Shown here in pieces: positions 6,346 through 15,194 of a stretch of 64,000 nucleotides of DNA. Source of the DNA: CBDHCC01 sp965219235. Its GTDB lineage: Bacteria > Pseudomonadota > Alphaproteobacteria > Sphingomonadales > Sphingomonadaceae. Both the position numbers and the translations under genes were made by a program. Each line of letters begins with the position of its first letter. The first letter of the stretch is position 1. The notes under the pieces are model-generated. The model made no database searches and was not told the origin of the DNA. It was given only the letters and a program-made list of their open reading frames with translations. Location: positions 2,418,001 through 2,482,000 of the forward strand of contig OZ244721.1 of NCBI GenBank assembly GCA_965219235.1. Direction: 5' to 3'.

Positions 6346-9300
6346 TGGGCGTGGGGAGGACGGGGTCCCAGGGGTCGTCGGGATTGGCGGGGTCGTCGGG
6401 GAGGCGCGGTTCCATGAGCAGCGTCGAGCGCGCCGCGACGGCGTCCGTCCCGTCCGCGATCGGCGCCCCGTCCGCTCCCGCCCCGTCCGCCACCGGCGCC
6501 CCGTCCGCGCCCGGCCCGGGCCAGGCGGGCGGCACGGGCACCGGCACCGTGGCAGGCACCGGGGCGGGCACCGTGGCAGTCACCGGGGCGGGAGGATCGA
6601 AGAGCGCGCCCTCCGCCGCCCCCTCGCCCGACGCCCCGTCCGACGCCCCGTCCGCCGCCCCGCCGTCGGCCGCGAGCGCCTCGACCGCGTCGGCCCCCGG
6701 ATCGGGCGCGGCCGGATCGACCCCCGCATCGGACACCGCATCGATCCCCGCATCGGCCATCCCCGGCGCGGCGACGCCCGGCGCGGCCATCGCCGCCATC
6801 GGGAGCCGCGGGGTGTAGGGGCCGCCGGGGCCGCCGGTGTCCTCGACCCACACCCGCTCGGAGCGTCGCTGCGTCGTGGTCGCGCTCACCCGCTGCCCCG
6901 CCCGGTCGTAGGCGGTGGTGGTGTCCGACCCGCCGCCGACCTCGACCACCACCCGGTCCATCGCGTCGTACCCGAACCACCGCTCGCGCGCCACCGGCGC
7001 GGCATAGGCCACCGCCCGCCCGGCCCCGTCGAGCCACGCGTAGCTCGTCGTGCCCACCACGCGCACGTTGCCGCCCGCGTCGTAGCCGTAGGTCGCCGCG
7101 GCGCGCGGCGTGGTCGCGTTGCCCGCCTCCGACCACGACACCATCCGGCCCAAGGCGTCGTAGGTCGCGCTCGCGCTCTGCAGCCGCCCCCCGGGCCCGT
7201 CCATCCGCTCCGACACCTTGCGCCCCGCCGCGTCGTAGCCGTAGGTCGCGGTGCGCGTCACGGCGGCCCCCTCGCTGCGCTCCACCCCGCCCAGCCAGCC
7301 GGTGTTGAGCTGGTCGTGGCGCGTGGTCACGCCGCCCCGCGCCTCGGACGCCACCCGCCCGCCCGCGTCGTAGGTCGTCACCGTGCGGGCGCCGCCCAGG
7401 TCGTAGGCCGACAGCTCGCGCCCGTAGAGGTCGGCGTCGACGGTCGTGCGCCGCCCGTTCGCCTGGGTGGCGACCGTCCGCCAGCCGCCGAACCGCCCCA
7501 TCCCCGCGGTCGTGAGCGTGCCGACCCACTCGTACGCCGTGGTGGTCGTGTCGCCCCCCATGTCCCGATGCCAGGTGACGCGGCCCTGCGCGTCGAACAG
7601 CGTGCGCTCGCCGTCGGCCACGCCCAGCACGGTGTGCTCGATCCGCTGCCCCAGCCCGTCCAGCACATAGCTGTCCACCAGCCCGTCGGCGTGCGCGACC
7701 CGGACCAGCCGCCCCATCCGGTCGTAGCCGTTGGCCGTCACGCGGCCCAGCTGGTCGGTCACCGTGCGCGCGTCGCCATGGATGTCGTAGCCCGTCGACA
7801 CCTCGCCCCCGTCCGCGAACGTCGTGCGCGCCACCAGCGCCGCCGTCCCGCCATAGCCCGTCCCCGCCAAGAGCGCGCGGCGCGTCAGGTTGCCGTTGGC
7901 GTCCCGGCTCGCGACCAGCCGGCCGCCGGCGTCGTAGTGCAGCCGCTCGGTCGGCTCGACGTCCCGCCGCGTCCCGTCCGCCAGCACCGTCGCGACCAGC
8001 GGGCTCTTCGTCTCGATGAGCCGGCCCATGGTGTTGTAGGCGTAGGCGACCGTCGCCCCCGTCGCGTCGGTCTCGCTCGCCACCTCCCCGAACGCGGTGT
8101 AGGCCCGCCGCGTCGTCAGCACCGCGTTCCCGCCCGCCGCCAGCTCGCGCCCCGGCTCGCGCACCAGCGTCGCCTGGTCGCGCTGGTCGTAGCTGGTGAG
8201 GGTGGCGACGGCACCGTCGGCCTTGGCGTAGCGCACGTTTGCCGCCCCCCCGAACAGCGCGAGCACGTCGTCCAGCGTCTTGTCCGCCAGGTCCGCGCCC
8301 GTGCTGCGCACCGCGAGCGACGGGTTGCCGTTGGCGTCGTGCATGTAATACTGCCACGTCCCGTCGCCCGAGTTGGTGCGCCACACGCGGCCCGCGTCGT
8401 CGTGGTCGAACCGCTCCTGCAGGCCGTTGACGCCGCGGCGGGACACTTCGCCGAACGCGTTGTATTCGACGCGCGTGACGTCGGGCGCGGGGCCGAGCGT
8501 GGGATCGCTTCCCAGCTGCCAGCGGCCGTCGCGGTTGATCATCAGCCCCTGCGTCGTGACCCGCCCCTCGAGATCGTAGGCATAGCCGATCGCGTCGCCG
8601 ACCGTCGAGCCGCCGGGCGTGAGCCGTCCATAGCTCTCGCGGGTGACGCGTCCCGCCGCGTCGTAGGAATAGCTGCGCGCGAAGCCGGAGGCGTCGGTCA
8701 CGGTCGCCAGTCGTCCCCCCACCCCGTACCGATACGTCGTCTGTCGGGCGGCCGCGCCCGTGGTGCCGGACTGCGTGGTCACCTCGAGATCGTTCAGGCC
8801 GTTGTAGAGGTAGGTGGTCCTGGGCGACACGGCGAGACCGTTGTAGTCCTGATAGAGCGCCTGGGCTTCGCCGTTGGCGCCGTACAGCGCGCGCGTCTCG
8901 CTGACGAGGCGGCCGCTGGTGTCGTAAGCGTAGTCGGTTCCCTCGCGCGTGGCCTCGATCTTGCGGGTGACTTGGCCGAGCGCGTTGTATTGGTAGGAGA
9001 TCACCGCGCTCCTGACGATCTCCGTCCCCGCGCCGGGTTCGAGGACGAGCACGTTGCGCCGGGTCTCGGTCAGCCGGTTGCCGTTCTTGTCGTAGGCGAA
9101 GTCGGTGACGCGGTCCGCGGCGTTCATGGCTACCGCGGGCGGACCGCCCAACGCCGGCACGCCGGCCCGTTCGGCGTAGCGGCGCTCGTTCGTGACGTTG
9201 CCTTCCGCGTCGTAGGTCCAGTCGGTGCGCTGGCTCGTCGCCGCGTCGATCGACACCGCTTCCGAGGTCTTGCGGCCCAGCCTGTCGTAATAGCTGTGGG

Positions 9301-12300
9301 TCGCTCCGCCCCTGGGATCCTGCACGCGCACGACGTTGCCCGTCGCGTCGTAGGCGTAGTTGGTCGTCAGCAACTGGACGGCATCGGAGAACTGGCCGTT
9401 GAAGCTGCCGGTCCGGATGCCGGGCACCCGCGTCTGCACCAGCCGGTCGTTCCCGTCATAGAGGAACTGGGTGTAGCGATAGGGACCGATCGATGCGGGC
9501 GCCACGCCGCCCGCGCCGGCGGGCAGGCGCACCGGAGTCTCGAAGACCCGCGTCTCGATCACGTTGCCGTTGGCGTCGTGGAGATGCTGGGTCAGCGTGC
9601 CGGTCGCGCTGACCTGGTGGGTCAGCCGGTCGAGCTTGTCGTAGTAGAACAGCGTGCGCGCGCCCACCGCGTCCCGGGTCTCGATCACGTTGCCCCGCGC
9701 GTCGTAGGCGTGGCTCTCGGTGGGCGCGACGAAGACCGGGGCGGCGTCGCCCGCCGGATACGTCCACACCGGCTCGCCCCGCGTCTCGACCAGGCGGTCG
9801 GCGGCATCGTAGGCGTAGGTGGTGACGCGCTGCTCCGTCAGCCCCGCGGCCTCGATGCTCTTGGTGCGGTTGCCGCGCGCGTCGTATTCGAAGCGGTTGG
9901 TGACGGAGGTCGCCCGCCGCGTGCCGCCGTCGTCGTACACCAAGAGCGGCTTGCGCTCCTCCACGAGCAGTCCGCGCTTGTCGAAGACGTTGGTGGTGAC
10001 CGCCCCCAGCTTGTTGCGGACCGCGACACGCTGGCCGAACGCGTCCAGCGTGTAGCCGTCCGTGTTGCCGAGCGCGTCGGTCGTGCCGACGACGCGGCCG
10101 AGCTTGTCGTAGGCGAAGCCGGTGGTCGCATATCCGCCGCTGGGCGCGAAGGCGGGAGGCGTTGCGACCACCGGCGTGGCCGCGAGCGGCTGGACATAGC
10201 GCGTGACGCTCGCCACCTCGTCGAACGCGGTGTAGGCGGTGCGGGTGCCATAGCCCTCCGGGTCCACCGAGAGGGTCAGACGGTTCAGGCTGTCGTAGTA
10301 GCGGAACGTCTCGCCCCCGCGCGCGTCGGTCGTCTTCACCGTGTTGCCCAACGCGTCGTACTCGTAGCGCGTGACGCCGCCCAGCGCGTCGGTCCGGGTG
10401 AGCGCGCGGCCCAGGCGGTCGTTCGCGAAGCGCGTCGTGTTGCCGTTCGCGTCCGTGATCGAAGCGAGGTTGCCCAGAGCGTCGTAGCCGTAGCCGGTGG
10501 TGGCCTGCTGCCCCACCACCCCATAGGCGTCGTGCCGGCGGACGAGCCGGCCGGTCAGGTCGTATTCGGACAGGGTGCGGCTCTCGGCCGCGCCCAGCCC
10601 CGCGCCCTGGATCTCCCACTGCAGGGTGCCGTTGCCGTAATAGCCCTTGGAGCTGTGCGCGAGCACCACCTCCGCCACCCCGTCCGGATAGACCTGATAG
10701 GCGTCGGTCAGCCGCCCGACCGCGTCGTAGCCGTATCGGTTGCCCGCCCACGTTCCTGCGGCCTGCGAGGCGGCGTTCATGTCGGAGGTGGTCGAGGCGT
10801 CGGTGGCGGTGACCGTGTTCGCCCAGCGGTAGTCCCGCACCAGCCGCCCTTCGGCGTCGTAGTCATGGCGCGTGACGAAGTTCTCGGGGTCGACTTCGAA
10901 GCGCACCTCGTCGCCGCGCGCCGAATAGAAGGTGCGGGTGATCCGCGCGTCGGCCAGCTTCGTCGCCGCCCAGCCGTCCATGGTGGACAGGCGCGGCAGG
11001 CCTCCGGGCGAATAGGCGGTGGCGAACCGCGCCGTGCGGACGACCCGACCGGCCGTGTCGTAGGTGAAACCCGTCACGCCGCCGGACGCGTCGATCGCGT
11101 AGGCGGCATGGCCCTGCCCGTTGTAGACCACGAAGCTTCGGCGGATGGTGGCGTCCGGCAGCGGGTTGGCGGTGGCGACCGCCGCCTGGACCGCGTCCAG
11201 GGAGAAAGTGGCGGCGGCCGCGATCGGCGTGGCATACTGGATCGTCTGGGTCTGCCGACCGGCCGCGTCGTACCCGTACTCCGTGACCCGCAGATCGTCG
11301 GCGACGACGTAGCGCACCCGCCCCGCGCCGTCGCGGACGGTGCGGGTGACGAGTTGCGCGTCGGGCGCGAGGTTCGTGCTGGCGCGCAGCTGGACGAAGG
11401 TGCCGTCGGCGCGCAGCGCCGCGGCCGTGGGCGCGGTGTAGGCGATCTCCTGGATCGTCCGCCCCGCCTCGTCGTAGAGGATCTGGGAGAGATGGCCTTC
11501 CGCGTTCAGCGTCCCCGTCAGCCGTCCGTCGCGATCGTAGAAGGAGCGCAGGCGGCTGTCGGCCTCCGGGTTCGCCGCGACGGTCGTGGTGGCGCCGGGC
11601 ACTCCGTCCCGCAGCCGGCCCAGCGAAGTCACCGAGATCTTCGTGGCGTAGGCGGTGGTCGCGACGAGCCGGCCCGCGCCGTCGTACTCGTAGCCGGTCA
11701 CCGAACCGTCGCCCGCCACCGTCCGCCCCACCCGGCCGCCGCTGTCGTAGGCGGTCCACTGCCACAGGTCGGCCGCGTCGTCGCGCGCGGGCCGGAACAC
11801 GGCGCGGTTGGCGAAGTTCGAGCCGGCGAGCCCGTTGGCGTAGCGCACGGTGGCGATCACGCGCCCGTTGGCGTCGTGGCGGTACTCCACGACATGGCCG
11901 TAATGATCGATGTCGGCGACCTTCCGCCCCGCCTCGTCGTAGTAATAGTAGCTGGTGTAGCCCGTCGCGTCGGTCGCCTTGGTGACGCGGCCGTCGGCGT
12001 CGTAGTCGTAGCGGGCGGTGCCGCCGGCGACGTGGTAGCCCGCTTCCGTGGAACTCACCAGGTCGCCGTCCTTGTTGTAGGTCGAGGTGGTGCTCAGTCC
12101 CGAGGCCGTGGTGACGACCGTGGTCGTGTTGGGGTCGTCGAACACGATGGAGGTCGCGCCGCCGTCGGTGTTGGTGGTGGACACCAGGCGGCCCAGGCCG
12201 TCGTACAGGAAGCTCTCGGCGGCCTCTCCCGGCGTGGCGCGGGACAACAGCTGGCCGTGCTGGTCGTAGGTGTAGATCGCGGAAACGTAGCCGCCGTCGG

Positions 12301-13834
12301 TCGATCGCGTCACGTTGCCGCGCGCGTCGTACGCGTTGGCGGTCGTCTTCCGGGGCGTGGAATCCGGGATGCCGGAGCGCCAAGCGTCGAGGTCCGCTTC
12401 CGTCAGCAGTCCGAAGACAGGGGTGATGGCGTTCGAGGAATATTCGATGACGGTGGTGGGGTTGCCGTAGCCGTCATAGCGGTATTCGGTGATGTGGCCT
12501 TCGCCCGACATCGTGTAGCGCAGCTGGTTCTTGTCGTTGTGGATGTATTGCGTGACGATCGCGGCGTCGGCGGCTCCGCCCCCCGAACGGCCATAGGTGC
12601 GTTCGCGCACCAGGCTGTCGTTCGCGTCGTACCAGCGCTCGGTCGTGTCGCCGTTGGCGTCGGTGATCTTCGTCACGTTGCCGCGCGCGTCGTAGACGTA
12701 GCCGGTCCGCGCCCCCGACGCGTCGGTCACGCCGGCGAGGTTGCCATCCGCATCGTAGGCGAAGGCGACCGTCTGGCGCTGCGGAACCGTCGCGGCGGGA
12801 TAGGCCTGGACGGCCGGGGTCTCGATCGCCGTCAGCTGGCCGGCGGCGTCGTAGCGCAGCGTGGTCACCCGGCCCATCGGATCGGTCACGTCGGTCGCGT
12901 TCGTGCCGTAGGCGATCCCCGTCGTGCGCGTCGCCATTCCGGGGATCACCTGGGCGATGCGGACGACGCGGCCGGCCGCGTCGTAGGTCAGGTTGAGCCG
13001 CGACCCGTCGCTCTGCACGATCGCGCTGACCAGACGGGTGGTGGCATTGGCGTATTCGTAGCCTGTGGCGTAGATCCGGCCGTCCGCGATCGAGTTGTCT
13101 TCGGGCGACAGGTCGGTGGTCACCTGCGACAGGCGGTTGCTGGCGTCGTAGAAGTAGCGGGTGCGCGTCAGCGTCCGCGCGACCCCGGCGTCGTCCTTGT
13201 AGCCGGTGACGATCGAGGTGATGTTGCCGCCCGTCCAGCCATAGTCGACCGTGCCGCCGTCGGCGGTGGCGATCCGGGTGAGAGTGTCGCCGGTGTAGGT
13301 GAAGGTCAGCCGGTTGCCGTCGCTGTCGGTCTGCCGGTCGATCCGCCACTCCGCGCCGTGGGCGGCGTAGCGTTCCGCGACCTGGGTGTCGCCGTCGGTC
13401 CAGGTCCAGTAGCCCCCGGCGTAGTTCAGGCGGTCGTGGCTCCCGCCGCCGTCGGTCGTCTCGTAGTACGAGCCCTGCCAGACGTAGGTCGCGACCGCGC
13501 CGTCGCCCGCCACCCGCCTGACCGTGCTGCCCGCCGCGTTCGCGGTTCCCTCCAGCCCGAAGACGCGCCGGTCCGTGCTCTGCCGCCACTGGTCGCCATT
13601 GTCGTCGGCGGCCTGGGCCAGGCTGTTGTAGGTGCGCGCGATCGCGAGGTCGGGGCCGCGCCCGATCAGGAACTCGTCCTGCCGCGAGAGGACGAGATTG
13701 CCCGTCGCGGCGTTCAGCGTCACCTGGTCCCCGCCGCGCCCCTGCGTGGCGCTGCCGAGCAGCCCCGCGGCGCCCAGCGTCGCCGCCGATCCGCTCGAAC
13801 GCCCCGCCGCCAAACCCGTGAAGATCGCAACCAT
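6305..13834 (-). CDS. Giant YD-repeat (Rhs-type) protein core, frameshifted before its C-terminus
   Basis: The product is about 2,509 residues of YD repeats (YDAxGRxxxxxD units), which fold into the cocoon that encloses polymorphic toxins. The start is the ATG at 13834 (MVAIFTGLAAGRSSGSAATL), 7 bases after GGGGGAG; an upstream in-frame ATG adds 12 residues unlike the family. The N-terminal part (LSRQDEFLIGRGPDLAIART and RQSTDRRVFGL) matches sphingomonad Rhs-like proteins. There is no signal peptide, PAAR domain or membrane span, and the usual DPxG core-end motif is not seen. Near the C-terminus a ~165-residue Ala/Asp/Gly/Pro-rich stretch interrupts the repeats (about 6350-6840). The frame then ends in a PTPTPTPTP run and a short out-of-frame tail, while the YD sequence goes on in another frame. 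As it stands the gene cannot make a core fused to the tip. Confidence 0.85.
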   Translation of the reverse strand: MVAIFTGLAAGRSSGSAATLGAAGLLGSATQGRGGDQVTLNAATGNLVLSRQDEFLIGRGPDLAIARTYNSLAQAADDNGDQWRQSTDRRVFGLEGTANAAGSTVRRVAGDGAVATYVWQGSYYETTDGGGSHDRLNYAGGYWTWTDGDTQVAERYAAHGAEWRIDRQTDSDGNRLTFTYTGDTLTRIATADGGTVDYGWTGGNITSIVTGYKDDAGVARTLTRTRYFYDASNRLSQVTTDLSPEDNSIADGRIYATGYEYANATTRLVSAIVQSDGSRLNLTYDAAGRVVRIAQVIPGMATRTTGIAYGTNATDVTDPMGRVTTLRYDAAGQLTAIETPAVQAYPAATVPQRQTVAFAYDADGNLAGVTDASGARTGYVYDARGNVTKITDANGDTTERWYDANDSLVRERTYGRSGGGAADAAIVTQYIHNDKNQLRYTMSGEGHITEYRYDGYGNPTTVIEYSSNAITPVFGLLTEADLDAWRSGIPDSTPRKTTANAYDARGNVTRSTDGGYVSAIYTYDQHGQLLSRATPGEAAESFLYDGLGRLVSTTNTDGGATSIVFDDPNTTTVVTTASGLSTTSTYNKDGDLVSSTEAGYHVAGGTARYDYDADGRVTKATDATGYTSYYYYDEAGRKVADIDHYGHVVEYRHDANGRVIATVRYANGLAGSNFANRAVFRPARDDAADLWQWTAYDSGGRVGRTVAGDGSVTGYEYDGAGRLVATTAYATKISVTSLGRLRDGVPGATTTVAANPEADSRLRSFYDRDGRLTGTLNAEGHLSQILYDEAGRTIQEIAYTAPTAAALRADGTFVQLRASTNLAPDAQLVTRTVRDGAGRVRYVVADDLRVTEYGYDAAGRQTQTIQYATPIAAAATFSLDAVQAAVATANPLPDATIRRSFVVYNGQGHAAYAIDASGGVTGFTYDTAGRVVRTARFATAYSPGGLPRLSTMDGWAATKLADARITRTFYSARGDEVRFEVDPENFVTRHDYDAEGRLVRDYRWANTVTATDASTTSDMNAASQAAGTWAGNRYGYDAVGRLTDAYQVYPDGVAEVVLAHSSKGYYGNGTLQWEIQGAGLGAAESRTLSEYDLTGRLVRRHDAYGVVGQQATTGYGYDALGNLASITDANGNTTRFANDRLGRALTRTDALGGVTRYEYDALGNTVKTTDARGGETFRYYDSLNRLTLSVDPEGYGTRTAYTAFDEVASVTRYVQPLAATPVVATPPAFAPSGGYATTGFAYDKLGRVVGTTDALGNTDGYTLDAFGQRVAVRNKLGAVTTNVFDKRGLLVEERKPLLVYDDGGTRRATSVTNRFEYDARGNRTKSIEAAGLTEQRVTTYAYDAADRLVETRGEPVWTYPAGDAAPVFVAPTESHAYDARGNVIETRDAVGARTLFYYDKLDRLTHQVSATGTLTQHLHDANGNVIETRVFETPVRLPAGAGGVAPASIGPYRYTQFLYDGNDRLVQTRVPGIRTGSFNGQFSDAVQLLTTNYAYDATGNVVRVQDPRGGATHSYYDRLGRKTSEAVSIDAATSQRTDWTYDAEGNVTNERRYAERAGVPALGGPPAVAMNAADRVTDFAYDKNGNRLTETRRNVLVLEPGAGTEIVRSAVISYQYNALGQVTRKIEATREGTDYAYDTSGRLVSETRALYGANGEAQALYQDYNGLAVSPRTTYLYNGLNDLEVTTQSGTTGAAARQTTYRYGVGGRLATVTDASGFARSYSYDAAGRVTRESYGRLTPGGSTVGDAIGYAYDLEGRVTTQGLMINRDGRWQLGSDPTLGPAPDVTRVEYNAFGEVSRRGVNGLQERFDHDDAGRVWRTNSGDGTWQYYMHDANGNPSLAVRSTGADLADKTLDDVLALFGGAANVRYAKADGAVATLTSYDQRDQATLVREPGRELAAGGNAVLTTRRAYTAFGEVASETDATGATVAYAYNTMGRLIETKSPLVATVLADGTRRDVEPTERLHYDAGGRLVASRDANGNLTRRALLAGTGYGGTAALVARTTFADGGEVSTGYDIHGDARTVTDQLGRVTANGYDRMGRLVRVAHADGLVDSYVLDGLGQRIEHTVLGVADGERTLFDAQGRVTWHRDMGGDTTTTAYEWVGTLTTAGMGRFGGWRTVATQANGRRTTVDADLYGRELSAYDLGGARTVTTYDAGGRVASEARGGVTTRHDQLNTGWLGGVERSEGAAVTRTATYGYDAAGRKVSERMDGPGGRLQSASATYDALGRMVSWSEAGNATTPRAAATYGYDAGGNVRVVGTTSYAWLDGAGRAVAYAAPVARERWFGYDAMDRVVVEVGGGSDTTTAYDRAGQRVSATTTQRRSERVWVEDTGGPGGPYTPRLPMAAMAAPGVAAPGMADAGIDAVSDAGVDPAAPDPGADAVEALAADGGAADGASDGASGEGAAEGALFDPPAPVTATVPAPVPATVPVPVPPAWPGPGADGAPVADGAGADGAPIADGTDAVAARSTLLMEPRLPDDPANPDDPWDPVLPTPTPTPTPRGATTRR
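6333..6356. repeat. GTGGGC hexamer tandem repeat (four units) at the rhs frame break
   Basis: Four near-perfect GTGGGC units (the last ends GTGGGG) encode the PTPTPTP run on the minus strand. The rhs reading frame switches here. A change in whole hexamer units would keep frame, so a separate one-base loss is needed to explain the break. Confidence 0.7.
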
Positions 13835-13981
13835 GCCCTGCTCCCCCGCCCGGGCACCCGGCCTCATCACGCGAGGTCGCCCATCGAAAGCACTGATCCG
13901 CCGATCCGCCCGCAGGTTTAGGGGACCGCGAAAATAAATCGTCCGCGGCGGGCGGGTTCGGTTGCGGGGAGGGCGGCTCCC
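13835..13981. other. Short gap between rhs start and the DUF1501 gene
   Basis: It contains the rhs ribosome site (GGGGGAG) at its left end and an A/T-rich patch around 13930-13940. No palindrome, RNA or further reading frame stands out. The rhs promoter should lie here, but I see no convincing -35/-10 pair. Confidence 0.4.
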
Positions 13982-15133
13982 CTACCCCCGCATCAGCCCC
14001 TCGACGGGCCGCGCGCCCGCCTGGCCCATGAAGACGGTGCGCGCCACCTCGTCGGGATCGAGGCGGAACGCGCCGGCCAGCGCGCCCGCCGCGAGCATGT
14101 CGAGCGACGTGGTGGGCGCGAGGTCGCGCCCCTCGAACAGCTGCGCGGGGCCGAGGCCCGGCCAGTCGGCGATCACCCGCCCGCCCTTCACCGCGCCGCC
14201 CAGCAGCATCGCCGCCGCGCCCGTGCCGTGGTCGGTGCCGCCGGTGCCGTTGACCGCCGCCGTGCGCCCGAACTCGGTGGCGACCAGCACCGTCGTGTCG
14301 GCCCAGGCGGACCCCAGCCCGTCGGCCAGCGCGCCGAGGAGCGCGTCGAGATTGCGCAGCCCGTTGGCCAGCCGCGCGTTCTGGCCGCCGTGCGTGTCCC
14401 AGCCGCCGGTCTCCACCATCGCCAGGCTGGGACCGTCGGGCGCCGACAGGAAGCGCGCGGCGAGCGCGCCCAGACTGGCGGAGTCGGCCCTCGCGTCCGC
14501 GCCCCCGGCGATCGCGCGCGCGTCCAGCGCGGCGCTCCACAGCCCGTGGAGCTGCGCGTCGCCCTCATACAGGCTCGTCACGCGCGCGAGGAGGTCGTCG
14601 GTGGGCTGCGGCAGGCGCGAGGCGGCGTAGGAGGCGACCCGCGCCGGCCCCCGGAGCGCCAGCGGGATGGTCGGCGACAGCGCCAGCGCGCCGCGCTCCG
14701 GCTGGGGCAGCAGGCCGATCAGCCGGTTCATCCAGCCGTCCGCCCGGCGCCCGGGGGCGGTGTCGCCGGTCTCCAGCACGTTCTGCCCGTCGAAATGCGA
14801 GCGCTCGCGATAGGGCGTGGCGACGGCGTGGACGAACAGCGCCTCGCCCTTCGCGTGGAGCGCGGCGGTGCGCTCGAGCGACGGGTGGAGCGCGAAGGTC
14901 CCGTCGAGCCGGTGCGCGGCGGCGGGGTCGATGGCGATCGGACCGCGCAGCGCGGCGTAGGCGGGCTCGGCCACGGGCACGACGGTGTTCAGCCCGTCCG
15001 CCGCGCCGCGCTGGATGACGAACAGGAACCGGGGCCGGCGCGCGGTCTGCGCGAAGCCGACGCGCGGCGCCACGAACAGCGCGCCCGCGGCGGAGGCGGC
15101 GACGGCGAGGAACCGGCGGCGTGCGAGCGTCAT
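13982..15133 (-). CDS. DUF1501 family protein with Tat signal
   Basis: The product is 383 residues, starting MTLARRRFLAVAASAAGALF, a twin-arginine-type signal that sends folded proteins to the periplasm. The body matches DUF1501: FLFVIQRGAADGLNTVVPVA, the internal VETGGWDTHGGQNARL and VATEFGRTAAVNGTGGTDHG. The metal-ligand-like pattern recalls alkaline-phosphatase/sulfatase folds, but no activity is established. The longer frame to 15187 adds residues before the signal and was not used. It is cotranscribed after the DUF1800 gene, its usual partner. Confidence 0.88.
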   Translation of the reverse strand: MTLARRRFLAVAASAAGALFVAPRVGFAQTARRPRFLFVIQRGAADGLNTVVPVAEPAYAALRGPIAIDPAAAHRLDGTFALHPSLERTAALHAKGEALFVHAVATPYRERSHFDGQNVLETGDTAPGRRADGWMNRLIGLLPQPERGALALSPTIPLALRGPARVASYAASRLPQPTDDLLARVTSLYEGDAQLHGLWSAALDARAIAGGADARADSASLGALAARFLSAPDGPSLAMVETGGWDTHGGQNARLANGLRNLDALLGALADGLGSAWADTTVLVATEFGRTAAVNGTGGTDHGTGAAAMLLGGAVKGGRVIADWPGLGPAQLFEGRDLAPTTSLDMLAAGALAGAFRLDPDEVARTVFMGQAGARPVEGLMRG

Positions 15134-15194
15134 GGGGTCGTTCCCTTCCAAGGCGAGCGCGGCCCGGTGCCGGCAGCGCGGGACCACCGCCCGC

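Noticed and set aside
6330..6360. Programmed -1 frameshift site in rhs
   Set aside because: There is no X-XXY-YYZ slippery heptamer or clear downstream pseudoknot at the GTGGGC repeat, and a second identical shift is needed at 5780.
6305..13834. CRISPR-like periodic repeats
   Set aside because: The recurring GCGTCGTAG-type words are the YD codons (Tyr-Asp) of the repeat protein, not identical repeats with unique spacers.
7316..13921. A 2,201-codon plus-strand open frame antisense to the rhs core
   Set aside because: It is the complement of regular, GC-rich YD codons; the translation is Arg/Val/Gly-rich noise with no domain, whereas the minus strand gives clear YD repeats.
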